Source: a virus
Length of the DNA: 45,748 nt
Strand: one strand, 5' to 3'
IMG/VR virus record: IMGVR_UViG_3300037493_003728
Coordinates: 1 to 45,748 of that record
The translations under genes were made by a program, and so were the position numbers. Positions 1 to 7,480 of this stretch are shown piece after piece. The stretch's first letter is position 1. The number at the start of each line of letters is the position of its first letter. The notes beneath the pieces were generated by a model, which saw only the letters and a list, made by a program, of their open reading frames with translations, had not been told where the DNA came from and searched no databases.

Positions 1-458
1 TTTCAAGGAATGCGAATGGCCGGCTGAACGGTATTGACTGGCAGAAAGCTAAGGTGGAATGGGCGAGGAATTACTCGATCGGCAAGAACTCATCATCCCC
101 TGTCGCTGAGGCATTGGAAGCAGAGGTGATCACAGCGAGAAGAGTGACGGCACGCGGAGACGAGGGGGAAATTCTCGATGTGGCCGAGTCGAAGAGGCGT
201 CAGGAGCACTACAAAGCTGAGAAAGGAAGGATCGAGCTGGAGGAAAAAGCTGGTGCGCTGGTATCAAAGGAACAGGTCAGGCGGGATCTGTATGAGTTCG
301 GAATGGAGATGAGAACCGCCATGCAGGGAGTCCCCGACCGAGTGGCCGATGACCTTGCAATTGAGACGGACAGGAATAAGTGCTACCGGATAATGCTGGA
401 CGGGATAAATGAGGCGCTGCGGAAGTTGACCGATATGGTCGAAAGGGATTTTGGGTGA
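1..458 (+). CDS. Terminase small subunit, Nu1-like, 5'-truncated
   Basis: The reading frame is open from base 3, so the gene starts before the window; the GTG at 54 is an internal codon. The first visible residues (GRLNGIDWQKAKVEW) look like the end of the winged-helix DNA-binding domain of Nu1-type small terminases. They are followed by the charged stretch typical of the family (AESKRRQEHYKAEKGRIELEEKAG). Small terminase binds packaging sites and delivers DNA to the large subunit, which here is far away at 16924-18792 on the other strand. Joining the right end of the window to base 1 gives a TAG seven codons upstream and no ATG in this frame, so a simple circular junction does not restore the N-terminus. 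Family call is by sequence pattern only. Confidence 0.65.
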   Translation, partial: SRNANGRLNGIDWQKAKVEWARNYSIGKNSSSPVAEALEAEVITARRVTARGDEGEILDVAESKRRQEHYKAEKGRIELEEKAGALVSKEQVRRDLYEFGMEMRTAMQGVPDRVADDLAIETDRNKCYRIMLDGINEALRKLTDMVERDFG

Positions 459-483
459 CGTCACTTCTCTCCACCCTGTTCAA

Positions 484-500
484 TGACGGCACGCGGAGAC
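484..500 (+). repeat. 17-bp direct repeat of 145-161
   Basis: TGACGGCACGCGGAGAC occurs exactly at 145-161, inside the small terminase gene, and again here, 26 bases after its stop. A TGACGTCA palindrome lies at 456-463. It could be a packaging or terminase-recognition repeat or a leftover of a local duplication; the sequence does not decide. Confidence 0.6.
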
Positions 501-542
501 TAGCAAGGTTTTGGGTTGGTCGGCCTTATTTTCCTTGTCCGC

Positions 543-574
543 TTGTCGCAATCAAATATTCTTCATTAACTTTG
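543..574 (+). promoter_or_regulatory. Bacteroidota-type promoter for the tail sheath gene
   Basis: TTG at 543-545 and TAACTTTG at 567-574, separated by 21 nt, match the Bacteroidota -33/-7 pattern (TTG, TAnnTTTG). The ATG of the sheath gene follows 20 nt after the -7 box. Confidence 0.6.
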
Positions 575-594
575 CGTCAAACTAAATCACTATC

Positions 595-2001
595 ATGGCG
601 TTCTTCCACGGAGTAGAGACTTTCAATGAACCATCAGGAACCAATCCGGTCACTCAGGTTGATACCGCTGTAATAGGGCTTGTCGGCCTTTTTCCGAAAG
701 GCGCAGTAAATACACTCACGCTTTGCAATTCGATTCAGGACACCGCTCAGTTTGGTGAGTCTCTGTACCCGATGCAAGGAACTCATGCGCTGAGAGCCAT
801 TTACAATGAAGACCCAGGAGCGAAAGTTCTGGTCGTGAACATCTATGACCCCTACACCGCTCTTGCCCTGATCACTGCCGAGGCCATCACTATTGCGAAC
901 GGAAAAGCTCAATTGGACTACGCTGTACTGATCGAAGCTGGTGATCCAGTGGTATCTGGCGGTTCTCCTTGGGCGACATTCGTTGAGGGAACGGACTACA
1001 CTGTTTCGGAACTCGGAGTCGTGACCATCATCCCATCGGGCGACATCGCAGAGGGCGATACGGTCTATGTGACCTACTACACCCATGACGTTTCAGGGTT
1101 CGTAGCTGCTGATTTTGTAGGAACCACCTCACCGAGAACAGGCTTCAAACTTTTCGTTGAGGCCTACGATACTTTCGGACTGAACCCGATGATCCTCGCC
1201 TGTCCTGAGTATTCCGCACTGGACGTGGTTGCGAACGAAATGGAAACTCAGGCCGATTACTTCAGGGCGCGTGCCGTGATAGAGGAGGCTCAGGGATCTA
1301 CCCGAACACAGCTTGTGTCTTACCGAACCACTTCAGGAAAGAGTTCGGCCACCACTTCTACCCGCGTCATCCCATGTGGGCCGTGGGTGAAGGACTATGA
1401 CTACCTCGCTCAATTGGTGAACTATCCGTTCTCTGCTTACTTGGCAGGAAAGATGTCGGCCAATGCCCGTGAACGCGGATACTGGGTATCTCCATCGAAC
1501 AAGACGCTGAAAGGTGTTGTTGCTCCCGAATACGCTATGATCGGAACGGGGCCGAACGATCCAAGCGGAGACGTTCAGCTTCTTAACGCTGCCGGTGTCA
1601 CCTCGATCGTAAAGGTCGGAGGAGCCTACCGAACATACGGCAACCGAAGCGCAGCCTACCCGACAAGCACCGCACCGGAGAACTTCATTGCGATCCAATG
1701 GGTTGACGACATCGTGAGTATTTCAATCGAGCTTGCAATGATCCGATTCATCGATGAGCCGCTTTCACAGGCCACCATCGATGCCATCAGAGGAACGGCC
1801 AATGGATTCATCGCCACCCTCATCGGGCGTGGAGCACTATTGGACGGGTCTGAGGTTTATTATGACCCAGCAGACAACTCTGAACTCGAACTGGCCGCTG
1901 GTCATGTCACATTCAGAAGGAACTACGCGTCTCCGACCCCAGCAGAAAGAATCACATTCATTTCAACCTTCAATATCAACCTACTCGCTCAACTGAGCTA
2001 A
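595..2001 (+). CDS. Contractile tail sheath protein (P2 FI-like)
   Basis: A 468-aa protein of usual sheath size. The N-terminus (MAFFHGVETFNEPSGTNPV) and the C-terminal part (INLAFQ-type domain with RRNYASPTPAERITF and a final INLLAQLS) fit the P2 FI sheath family. The sheath surrounds the tail tube and contracts to drive it through the host envelope. Residues about 98-180 form an inserted beta-rich domain (FVEGTDYTVSELGVVTIIP, then VYVTYYTHD), probably exposed on the outside. It is directly followed by the tube gene, as in P2. The start is the ATG 20 nt after a good -7 box. Confidence 0.93.
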   Translation: MAFFHGVETFNEPSGTNPVTQVDTAVIGLVGLFPKGAVNTLTLCNSIQDTAQFGESLYPMQGTHALRAIYNEDPGAKVLVVNIYDPYTALALITAEAITIANGKAQLDYAVLIEAGDPVVSGGSPWATFVEGTDYTVSELGVVTIIPSGDIAEGDTVYVTYYTHDVSGFVAADFVGTTSPRTGFKLFVEAYDTFGLNPMILACPEYSALDVVANEMETQADYFRARAVIEEAQGSTRTQLVSYRTTSGKSSATTSTRVIPCGPWVKDYDYLAQLVNYPFSAYLAGKMSANARERGYWVSPSNKTLKGVVAPEYAMIGTGPNDPSGDVQLLNAAGVTSIVKVGGAYRTYGNRSAAYPTSTAPENFIAIQWVDDIVSISIELAMIRFIDEPLSQATIDAIRGTANGFIATLIGRGALLDGSEVYYDPADNSELELAAGHVTFRRNYASPTPAERITFISTFNINLLAQLS

Positions 2002-2007
2002 ACGAAC

Positions 2008-2529
2008 ATGGCAACTACACGTAAGAAACTCAGTAATGCGAACGTCTATCTGACGGGCAATTCCCTTCTTGGAAAAGTGTCTGAGGCTACCATGCCCGAC
2101 ATTAGTATCAAGCAAGTGGATCACACCCCGCTCGGACAGCATGGCGTGACATCACTCCCTGTCGGATTCGATAAGATGGAGATGTCATTGAAGTTCACCT
2201 CGTTCTACGGTGATACGATGATCCAAATGGCAAATGGGTACGCTTCCCTTGATGGTCAGGTCAGGTCTTCTCAGGAAACCTATGACGCAGGAGGTAGCCG
2301 ATCTAACGAAGAGGCATTCGTTTACTTCTTCCGTGGCCGCTCAAGCAACATTCCAACTGGATCGTTCAAGCAGCACGAGAACGTAGAGGTCGAGAGCAAG
2401 GTTCAGCTTGATTACCTCAAGTTGGAGATCGCTGGCTCAACCATATTTGAAATCGACATCGTGAACAATAAGTACGTGGTTAACGGGGTTGACCTGTTGG
2501 CTACTTACAGAGCGAATTTGGGAATTTAA
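2008..2529 (+). CDS. Major tail tube protein (P2 FII-like)
   Basis: A 173-aa protein starting 6 nt after the sheath gene, the same order as FI-FII in P2. Length and pattern (N-terminal NANVYLTGNSLLG, central PVGFDKMEMSLKF, C-terminal FEIDIVNNKYVVNGVD) fit the FII tail tube family, which stacks as hexameric rings inside the sheath and forms the DNA channel. An intrinsic terminator follows 33 nt after the stop, so sheath and tube probably form a two-gene late transcript ending before the tmRNA. Confidence 0.92.
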   Translation: MATTRKKLSNANVYLTGNSLLGKVSEATMPDISIKQVDHTPLGQHGVTSLPVGFDKMEMSLKFTSFYGDTMIQMANGYASLDGQVRSSQETYDAGGSRSNEEAFVYFFRGRSSNIPTGSFKQHENVEVESKVQLDYLKLEIAGSTIFEIDIVNNKYVVNGVDLLATYRANLGI

Positions 2530-2562
2530 GATAAACGGGACGGGGAGTCCTCGTCCGAACTA

Positions 2563-2605
2563 AGCCGACCATGCCTCTCGCTGAAGCATACTTGGTCGGC
2601 TTTTT
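2563..2605 (+). terminator. Intrinsic terminator after the tail tube gene
   Basis: AGCCGACCA at 2563-2571 pairs perfectly with TGGTCGGCT at 2593-2601, followed by a T-rich tract. It separates the sheath-tube transcript from the tmRNA. Confidence 0.8.
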
Positions 2606-2632
2606 CTTTTCAAAAAAGTTTCAATACCTTTA
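2604..2632 (+). promoter_or_regulatory. Probable promoter of the phage tmRNA
   Basis: TACCTTTA at 2625-2632 is a 7/8 match to the -7 box, with TTC at 2604-2606 in the -33 position (18-nt gap). The spacer contains AAAAAAGTTTC, the same word found in the promoters near 14285 and 21755. The predicted start is near 2638-2640. Confidence 0.45.
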
Positions 2633-2644
2633 ACCCGTTCTTTG

Positions 2645-2895
2645 ATTGATACGTGAAAAGCGTAATGCGACACGTGGGTTCGAACCCCACCGCCTCCACC
2701 GGCTTAGTATAGCTGAGGATAAGGGCTCCTGAAAATGGATAAGGCCAACCTCCTCGAATATTCGGGGGCGACTTGGATTTGACCGCATTGAGGCATCATG
2801 GGTAGAAGGGCAAGCTGTAACAGGCGAAGAAGAATACCAATTGAAAATGGTCGCTTAGAGCGAACATTTGAGACGTCCAAGGAAACGAAATTCCG
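2645..2895 (+). ncRNA. ssrA: Circularly permuted (two-piece) tmRNA
   Basis: The 3' acceptor piece comes first: helix-2 strand TAATGCG at 2663-2669, T arm GTGGG-TTCGAAC-CCCAC at 2674-2690, acceptor strand CGCCTCC at 2691-2697, then A and CC. After a 63-nt intervening segment comes the coding piece. Its 5' GGGGGCG (2764-2770) pairs with the acceptor strand in 7 bp with one G-U, followed by the D-loop-like GACTTGGATTTGAC. CGCATTG (2784-2790) then pairs with the helix-2 strand. The tag reading frame at 2823-2858 encodes GEEEYQLKMVA and a TAG that sits in the loop of a TCGCT/AGCGA hairpin. The CCA end is not fully encoded. tmRNA rescues stalled ribosomes and tags nascent peptides, using host SmpB. 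The piece ends are estimated, not mapped; the PK1 pseudoknot was not resolved. Confidence 0.85.
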
Positions 2896-2934
2896 AACCG
2901 CATTTGACTCTGTGTCGGATGCGGTTTTTCTTTT
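2896..2934 (+). terminator. Intrinsic terminator of the tmRNA
   Basis: AACCGCAT at 2896-2903 pairs with ATGCGGTT at 2919-2926, followed by TTTTTCTTTT. It gives a primary transcript of about 290 nt. Confidence 0.8.
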
Positions 2935-2973
2935 GTGTAAAAACGGGGTAGCTGCATATTTTTATATATCGTG

Positions 2974-3002
2974 TTCAATGTTTGTTAATTGTGATACATT
3001 TG
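2974..3002 (+). promoter_or_regulatory. Promoter for the metallophosphoesterase gene
   Basis: TACATTTG at 2995-3002 is a perfect -7 box; TTC at 2974-2976 lies at the -33 position (18-nt gap). The ATG at 3029 follows 26 nt later. Confidence 0.5.
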
Positions 3003-3028
3003 ACAAGTTTTTGCCTAATAACCATTTA

Positions 3029-4105
3029 ATGGGATTCAAAAAGGGGCATGGTGATAGTAATCGGCTAAGACTAAGTGCCGAAGAAATTGAACTGATCACT
3101 GCATTCCGCGACCGTGGACATCTGCCCGAACTATTTGAGCAATGCAAAGCGGCAGGCATCGAGTTAAAAGACGTTAAGCACTACTGGCATAAAAGCGAAA
3201 AGTTCTCAATCTTCGCCAAGAACGAGGGGCTAACTTTAGAAGATACGTTTGCCCCGATACTCGAAGAACTACAAACATACAGCCCGAAGTTTGAACGCAT
3301 TGAGCGGTCAATTATAGCAGATCCACATTGCCTAATTATAGACCCGTCAGATGTTCACGTTGGCAAGTATGCAGCCGCATCTGAGACTGGACAACATTAC
3401 GACATTGAGAAGGCGGTTGACCAAGTTGATCAAGGAATTGACGGAATACTTTCTAAGGCGTTCGGGTTCAACATCGACAAAGTGATATTTGTCATCGGTA
3501 ACGATTGCTTGCATATTGACACACCCCGAAGGACAACGACAAGCGGAACGCCACAAGATACTTCGGGAATGTGGCACGAGGCTTTTATAGCCGCCAAAGA
3601 AATGTATGTTCGTGCGATTGAGAGGATATTGCCTTACTCAGATGTTGAGATAATCTTCAACCCAAGCAATCACGATTACATGAGCGGCTTCATGCTTGCT
3701 CAAACGATTGAGGCTTATTACAGATGGTCAACTAACGTGACCTTTGACGTTAGTATTTCGCACAGAAAGTACACTAAGTACGGCAACAACATGATCGCCA
3801 CAAGTCACGGAGACGGGGCGAAGCTAGAGCAGACACCGATATTGATGGCAACGGAAAACCCGCAGATGTGGAATGATTGCCATTACCGTTACATCTATCT
3901 CCACCACATCCACCACAAGCAGACGCACAAGTTTATGAGCGGCAAGGACTTCATAGGTGTAACGGCTGAGTACCTACGAACGCCAAGCCCGTCCGATGGG
4001 TGGCATGACAGAAATGGTTATGTAGGCGCAAAGAAAGCGATAGAAGGCTTTATTCACTCGTTCAATGATGGGCAGGTCGCGAGGCTTACTCACAATGTTA
4101 TATAG
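3029..4105 (+). CDS. Metallophosphoesterase-like protein
   Basis: I start the gene at ATG 3029, not at the upstream in-frame ATG 2798, because the latter lies inside the tmRNA and before its terminator; 3029 also fits the -7 box at 2995. The 358-aa product carries the ordered metal-ligand motifs of calcineurin-like phosphoesterases: PSDVHVG, GNDCLH, NPSNHD, SHGDG and a His-rich HHIHH. An N-terminal segment (ELITAFRDRGHLPELFEQCKAAG) looks like a short helical domain. Similar phage proteins occur as stand-alone genes; the substrate is unknown. It sits as an extra gene between tube and chaperone with its own promoter, so it is probably not a structural protein. Confidence 0.7.
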   Translation: MGFKKGHGDSNRLRLSAEEIELITAFRDRGHLPELFEQCKAAGIELKDVKHYWHKSEKFSIFAKNEGLTLEDTFAPILEELQTYSPKFERIERSIIADPHCLIIDPSDVHVGKYAAASETGQHYDIEKAVDQVDQGIDGILSKAFGFNIDKVIFVIGNDCLHIDTPRRTTTSGTPQDTSGMWHEAFIAAKEMYVRAIERILPYSDVEIIFNPSNHDYMSGFMLAQTIEAYYRWSTNVTFDVSISHRKYTKYGNNMIATSHGDGAKLEQTPILMATENPQMWNDCHYRYIYLHHIHHKQTHKFMSGKDFIGVTAEYLRTPSPSDGWHDRNGYVGAKKAIEGFIHSFNDGQVARLTHNVI

Positions 4106-4186
4106 TGTTCACTAAATCAATCTGTTCACGTTTTGTGAACGAGGTGAAAATGTGAACGCATCACATCTGAGCCATTAATCGGCTCA
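4106..4186 (+). promoter_or_regulatory. Nested symmetrical GTTCAC/GTGAAC sites and hairpin
   Basis: GTTCAC occurs at 4107-4112 and 4124-4129, GTGAAC at 4135-4140 and 4152-4157. Inner and outer pairs share the same centre (4132) and each arm repeats with a 17-bp step. A second dyad, TGAGCC at 4168-4173 with GGCTCA at 4181-4186, follows and has no T tract. This looks like an operator or a transcript-ending structure between 4105 and the chaperone gene at 4337. In the remaining 4187-4323 I see nothing else clear. Confidence 0.5.
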
Positions 4187-4323
4187 CACCCCGTTAACGC
4201 ATCATATTTTAATCATTGCCAATCTTGCGTTGTGTCATATAAGTGACAAATTGCTAAGGATGGGAGGGTTGACGCACCATGTTTGAGTAACATGTTCTTT
4301 TCCAATATTTACGGAAACTTTTC

Positions 4324-4331
4324 TACATTTA
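4324..4331 (+). promoter_or_regulatory. -7 box next to the tail chaperone start
   Basis: TACATTTA ends 5 nt before the ATG at 4337, so the predicted transcript starts at or next to the ATG. The same TTTTCTACATTTA context occurs on the minus strand before the gene starting at 14242. Confidence 0.45.
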
Positions 4332-4336
4332 CCGAC

Positions 4337-4696
4337 ATGAAAAAAGAAAGATCAAGTTTCGCAGCGACCGAAACGGTACTCGAATTACTCAAAAGAAAAG
4401 CATCAGAAGGAATGGGCGAATTCACCCTTCCTGTATCTGGGATAGCTTGCAAGATGTCATTCTTCTCAACCAAGACCGCAAGGAAGTGTCAGGAGATAGC
4501 CACCTCTGGAGTGGGCGAGAACGCAAAGATGAACGAAGACCTCATGTACGCATCCATGGCAGCGGAGTCTTGCACGTTCAATGGTGAGAAAATGATAGCC
4601 GAAGACATACTTCAATACCTACACGGGATCGACTTCATGACGATACAGGGAAAGTTAGGGGGTGCTTCATCAGCCGAAGAGAACAGCTCTTCTTAG
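4337..4696 (+). CDS. Tail assembly chaperone, short form (P2 E-like position)
   Basis: A 119-aa acidic protein with no recognisable domain, placed directly before the tape measure gene as expected for tail chaperones (P2 E, lambda G). ATG 4337 is chosen because the -7 box ends 5 nt before it; in-frame codons upstream back to 4283 would place the start before that box. Near its 3' end the gene holds the slippery heptamer at 4648-4654, which allows a longer second product. Tail chaperones coat the tape measure during tail assembly and are not in the finished virion. The call rests on position and the frameshift, not on sequence homology. Confidence 0.7.
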   Translation: MKKERSSFAATETVLELLKRKASEGMGEFTLPVSGIACKMSFFSTKTARKCQEIATSGVGENAKMNEDLMYASMAAESCTFNGEKMIAEDILQYLHGIDFMTIQGKLGGASSAEENSSS

Positions 4697-4815
4697 CCCA
4701 CTTCAGCAGCACTCCTTACCCGATGCTGGACGAAATGCCAGCGAATGAAGTGAGGGAATTGTACAATGATGCCATATCTTTGTACAAGGAAATGAACACG
4801 CCTATCGAAGAGTAA
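4337..4815 (+). CDS. Tail assembly chaperone, -1 frameshift long form (E'/GT-like)
   Basis: Slipping -1 at GGGAAAG after codon 106 moves translation into a frame open to TAA at 4813-4815 and gives a 159-aa protein. The extension has 53 residues: it begins VRGCFISRREQLFLAHFSS and ends ISLYKEMNTPIEE. It stops one base before the tape measure ATG at 4817, so it fills the only gap between the two genes. The extension has no start codon of its own near its beginning, as in lambda G-T and P2 E-E'. In those phages the extension contacts the tube protein while the common part binds the tape measure. Confidence 0.75.
4648..4654 (+). other. -1 ribosomal frameshift slippery heptamer
   Basis: G-GGA-AAG in the chaperone frame is the same heptamer used by the lambda G/T tail genes and has the required X XXY YYZ phase. 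The zero frame ends at 4696; the -1 frame is open to 4815. Confidence 0.8.
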
Positions 4816-4816
4816 A

Positions 4817-6583
4817 ATGGCAAACACCATGCGCCTCACACTGCAATTGAGCGCCATCGACAACATGTCGAGGGTGGTTTCTAGCGCAGCACAACGATCC
4901 CTCAACTCGCTCCAGCAGATGCAAGCTGGCGCACAACAAAGGGCAAACGAGGCGAGGTCAGCCATGTTCGATTCTGGCGTGATGGCCGCTGGTGGTGTGG
5001 CTGCGTTGGCCTACCCGCTAAAGATGGCCGGCAACTACGAGCGGCTTCGTGTTTCCATGGACGCGCTGACGGGATCTAGCATTGCTGGGGCAGAGGCGTT
5101 CAATGCTGTGGTGCAAATGGCAAAAGAAACCCCATTATCCCTCGATGAAGTTGCCAAAAACTCCGTCATGATGATGGGTTACGGCCAATCTGCGAGAGAA
5201 GCGGCTAGATCGGTCAAGATACTCGGAGACATAACAGCCCTCACCAACGGAGACATGGGCAATGCTATTGTAGCCTATGGTCAGGCACGTCAGGAAGGCA
5301 AGATGCTGACCCGCGACCTTCGACAGTTCATTAACGCTGGCGTTCCGATCATTTCCATCCTGAAAAAACAACTCGGAGCACAGACCGACATCTTTAAAAT
5401 GGCCGAAGAAGGTCAGATCTCGTTCGCCTTGCTCGAAGACGCATTGACGAAAGCTACGCAAGCTGGAGGTCAGTTCGCAAACGGTATGGAAAAGCTATCA
5501 GGCACGGCTCCTGGACTTTGGATGCGATTGACAGACGAGGTGGGTCAGTTCGCGGCCATATTCGGTCAATCCGCGCTCCCGTTGCTGAAAAGTTGGGGAG
5601 AGACACTTATCCCGATCATTAAGAGCACAGGGGAGTTCATCAAGGAAAATAAGTGGCTGGCATCCACTGTAATGATCGCAGTCGGAGCTTTCACCGCGTT
5701 TGCTGCCATTGGTTTTATTGTGAACGGAACTATATGGGTAGCTGTAACTGCGTTTAGCGGTTTTGTCAAAGCCATCGGAATCGCTGGTAGCGTAATGACC
5801 GGAGTCAAGTGGATATTTACGAGCCTTCATTTCATCGTACACATGACCGGCAACATTTTCATTTGGATGGGTAGAGCCTTAATGGTGAATGTAATTCCCG
5901 CCCTATTATCTACGGCCACTGCTGCGTGGGCTGCTGTGGCCCCCTTTTTAGCATTTATCGCTCCAATAGCATTAGTGGCCGCAGTGGTTGTTGCATTGGC
6001 AGCATACATCTACGTAGCTGTTACTAGGTGGAGAGAATTCGGAGCGACCATGCTGTTTTTGCTCGGCCCTATCGGGTGGATTGTTAACGGATTTATTGAG
6101 ATTATTGCCGCATGGGACTACATTCGTTGGGCATTTGCTGATGGGGGAATATTGAATGGGCTTCACGCAATAGGCCGAGTCCTATTCGACTCTATGCTAT
6201 ATCCATTGCAACAGTTACTCGGGATCATTGAGAAACTTACAGGATTCGAATGGGCCAAAACCGCTCGCATATCTATTGAGCAAATAAGATACGACAAGGA
6301 TTTAGACTCGGTAACACAGCTACCGAACTCAACGAGTAAGTGGCATAATCCCGAATGGGGGCCTATGGAGGCGTCAGCAAGAACAAGCCTATCCCCAAAA
6401 TCAAGTTCGAACAGCAACTCATCGACAGTAAACTACTCTCCTGTCATTCACATCGGAACAGGTGTAACTGGCGCTGAAAAGGAAGAATTTACATCAATGC
6501 TTGAAAGGCACAAGGGGGAAGTAGCAAGAATGGTTCAGGAATCAAACAGGCAACAAGACCGAAAGTCGTTCAACTATGCTTAG
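4817..6583 (+). CDS. Tail tape measure protein
   Basis: A 588-aa protein. The N-terminal part has the tape measure region common to Mu- and P2-type phages (FDSGVMAAGGVAALAYPLK, then SGSSIAGAE-like and ETPLSLDEVAKN motifs, then LTNGDMGNAIVAYGQARQEGKM). Two long hydrophobic stretches at about residues 283-335 and 353-397 are membrane-active segments typical of tape measures. The Ser/Asn-rich C-terminus precedes a final helix. The length sets tail length; at roughly 0.15 nm per residue it predicts a short tail near 90 nm. It overlaps the next gene by 8 nt. Confidence 0.92.
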   Translation: MANTMRLTLQLSAIDNMSRVVSSAAQRSLNSLQQMQAGAQQRANEARSAMFDSGVMAAGGVAALAYPLKMAGNYERLRVSMDALTGSSIAGAEAFNAVVQMAKETPLSLDEVAKNSVMMMGYGQSAREAARSVKILGDITALTNGDMGNAIVAYGQARQEGKMLTRDLRQFINAGVPIISILKKQLGAQTDIFKMAEEGQISFALLEDALTKATQAGGQFANGMEKLSGTAPGLWMRLTDEVGQFAAIFGQSALPLLKSWGETLIPIIKSTGEFIKENKWLASTVMIAVGAFTAFAAIGFIVNGTIWVAVTAFSGFVKAIGIAGSVMTGVKWIFTSLHFIVHMTGNIFIWMGRALMVNVIPALLSTATAAWAAVAPFLAFIAPIALVAAVVVALAAYIYVAVTRWREFGATMLFLLGPIGWIVNGFIEIIAAWDYIRWAFADGGILNGLHAIGRVLFDSMLYPLQQLLGIIEKLTGFEWAKTARISIEQIRYDKDLDSVTQLPNSTSKWHNPEWGPMEASARTSLSPKSSSNSNSSTVNYSPVIHIGTGVTGAEKEEFTSMLERHKGEVARMVQESNRQQDRKSFNYA

Positions 6584-7046
6584 GACTGGCCGAATATCCG
6601 AGACAGACCCGTCTAAGGCGCTCGTGAGAGTCTCTTTTACTTCAGAAGGAGTGACGACCGGATGGCTTCAGACGCTTCACAACGGAGCGAACGGAGCGAG
6701 TTGGTTTCACACGTTCGCTATAAACGAACTCGTGGCCGTGGCAATGCAGCCTGACGGGGTTTACGGGTTCGTGCTCGGAGCAGTTTACTCAGGCAACGAC
6801 ACTCCGACCGAATCGGGAGACAAGATCACATCGGTCGTATTTGAGAACGGGGACAAGGTGATCCACAACGGCACGACCGGAGAGATGGAGATCAAGGCAA
6901 GCGGAGGACTGACAGTCACGGGCAATCTGAAAGTGACAGGAGACGTTAAGGCCGGAGCAACCGAAATAAGCCTGACCACGCATACACATCAGGTCATTGT
7001 GTCAGGCAACCCAGAAACGGCCACAACGCAACCGCCATTGCCATGA
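6576..7046 (+). CDS. Baseplate spike protein (P2 gpV / Mu gp45-like)
   Basis: A 156-aa protein with the N-terminal OB-fold (LRTGRISETDPSKALVRVSF) and a C-terminal beta-prism with repeated strands (GEMEIKASGGLTVTGNLKVTGDVKAG). It ends in THTHQV, an HxH motif like the one that holds metal at the tip of membrane-piercing spikes. The gene overlaps the tape measure by 8 nt and the next gene by 4 nt (ATGA), giving translational coupling. Order V-W-J-I matches P2. The start is an ATG within the tape measure 3' end. Confidence 0.9.
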   Translation: MLRTGRISETDPSKALVRVSFTSEGVTTGWLQTLHNGANGASWFHTFAINELVAVAMQPDGVYGFVLGAVYSGNDTPTESGDKITSVVFENGDKVIHNGTTGEMEIKASGGLTVTGNLKVTGDVKAGATEISLTTHTHQVIVSGNPETATTQPPLP

Positions 7047-7480
7047 CCATAACCCTGCACCCCGATATTCAATCCTCTAACTGGCAGCTATCAACCTCGG
7101 AAGACGGGGCTGTGGTGAGAGGTGTAGAAGACCTGAAACAACAGGTACTTAACTGCCTATCTACGGATAAAGGCACGGTTCCCTTTGCACCGAATGACGG
7201 TTTTAATATCAATCAGCTATTGGACGAACCCGTGAATTGGGTCATACCGAACGGCAAGCTCGGAATACTTGACGCGCTCGAAAATGGGGTTCCGCTCATC
7301 ACGGTCAATCGGATTCAGCACGTTTTTTCCCAATACGATCCATCAACCGTTATTTTCATCGTTCATTGTGTCAGCAATTTGGGTAATTTTGAGGTTGCAA
7401 TCTCAAACAATCCGAATTTCACGCCTCAATCAAGTCAAGGTGGGTTCAGTTCGGGTTTTAGTTCTGGATTCTTTATCTAA
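7043..7480 (+). CDS. Baseplate wedge protein, gp25/gpW-like
   Basis: A 145-aa protein of the T4 gp25 / P2 W family: an early GAVVRGVEDLKQQVLNCLSTDKGTVPFAPNDGFNINQLLD segment, where the family has its conserved EDLxQ...LxTxxGxxPxxPxxG pattern. The C-terminus ends in a Gly/Ser/Phe repeat (SSGFSSGFFI). Its role is a baseplate wedge part that helps start sheath polymerisation. It overlaps the spike gene by ATGA. Confidence 0.82.
   Translation: MTITLHPDIQSSNWQLSTSEDGAVVRGVEDLKQQVLNCLSTDKGTVPFAPNDGFNINQLLDEPVNWVIPNGKLGILDALENGVPLITVNRIQHVFSQYDPSTVIFIVHCVSNLGNFEVAISNNPNFTPQSSQGGFSSGFSSGFFI

Noticed and set aside
955-1000. GGSPWA shared by sheath insertion and DUF2190 protein
   Set aside because: Only a short match in different folds; it is probably coincidence.
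1333-1698. Antisense ORF in the sheath gene, and similar shadow ORFs throughout
   Set aside because: No domain pattern or start context; explained by codon bias of the sense gene.
2660-2700. tRNA 3' end as a phage attachment site copied from a host tRNA or ssrA
   Set aside because: The matching 5' acceptor strand, helix-2 strand and tag lie just downstream in permuted order, and there is no integrase gene, so a whole tmRNA gene explains the sequence better.
2798-3028. N-terminal extension of the metallophosphoesterase from ATG 2798
   Set aside because: This part lies inside the tmRNA coding piece, its tag frame and terminator; ATG 3029 fits a promoter box and the family domain.
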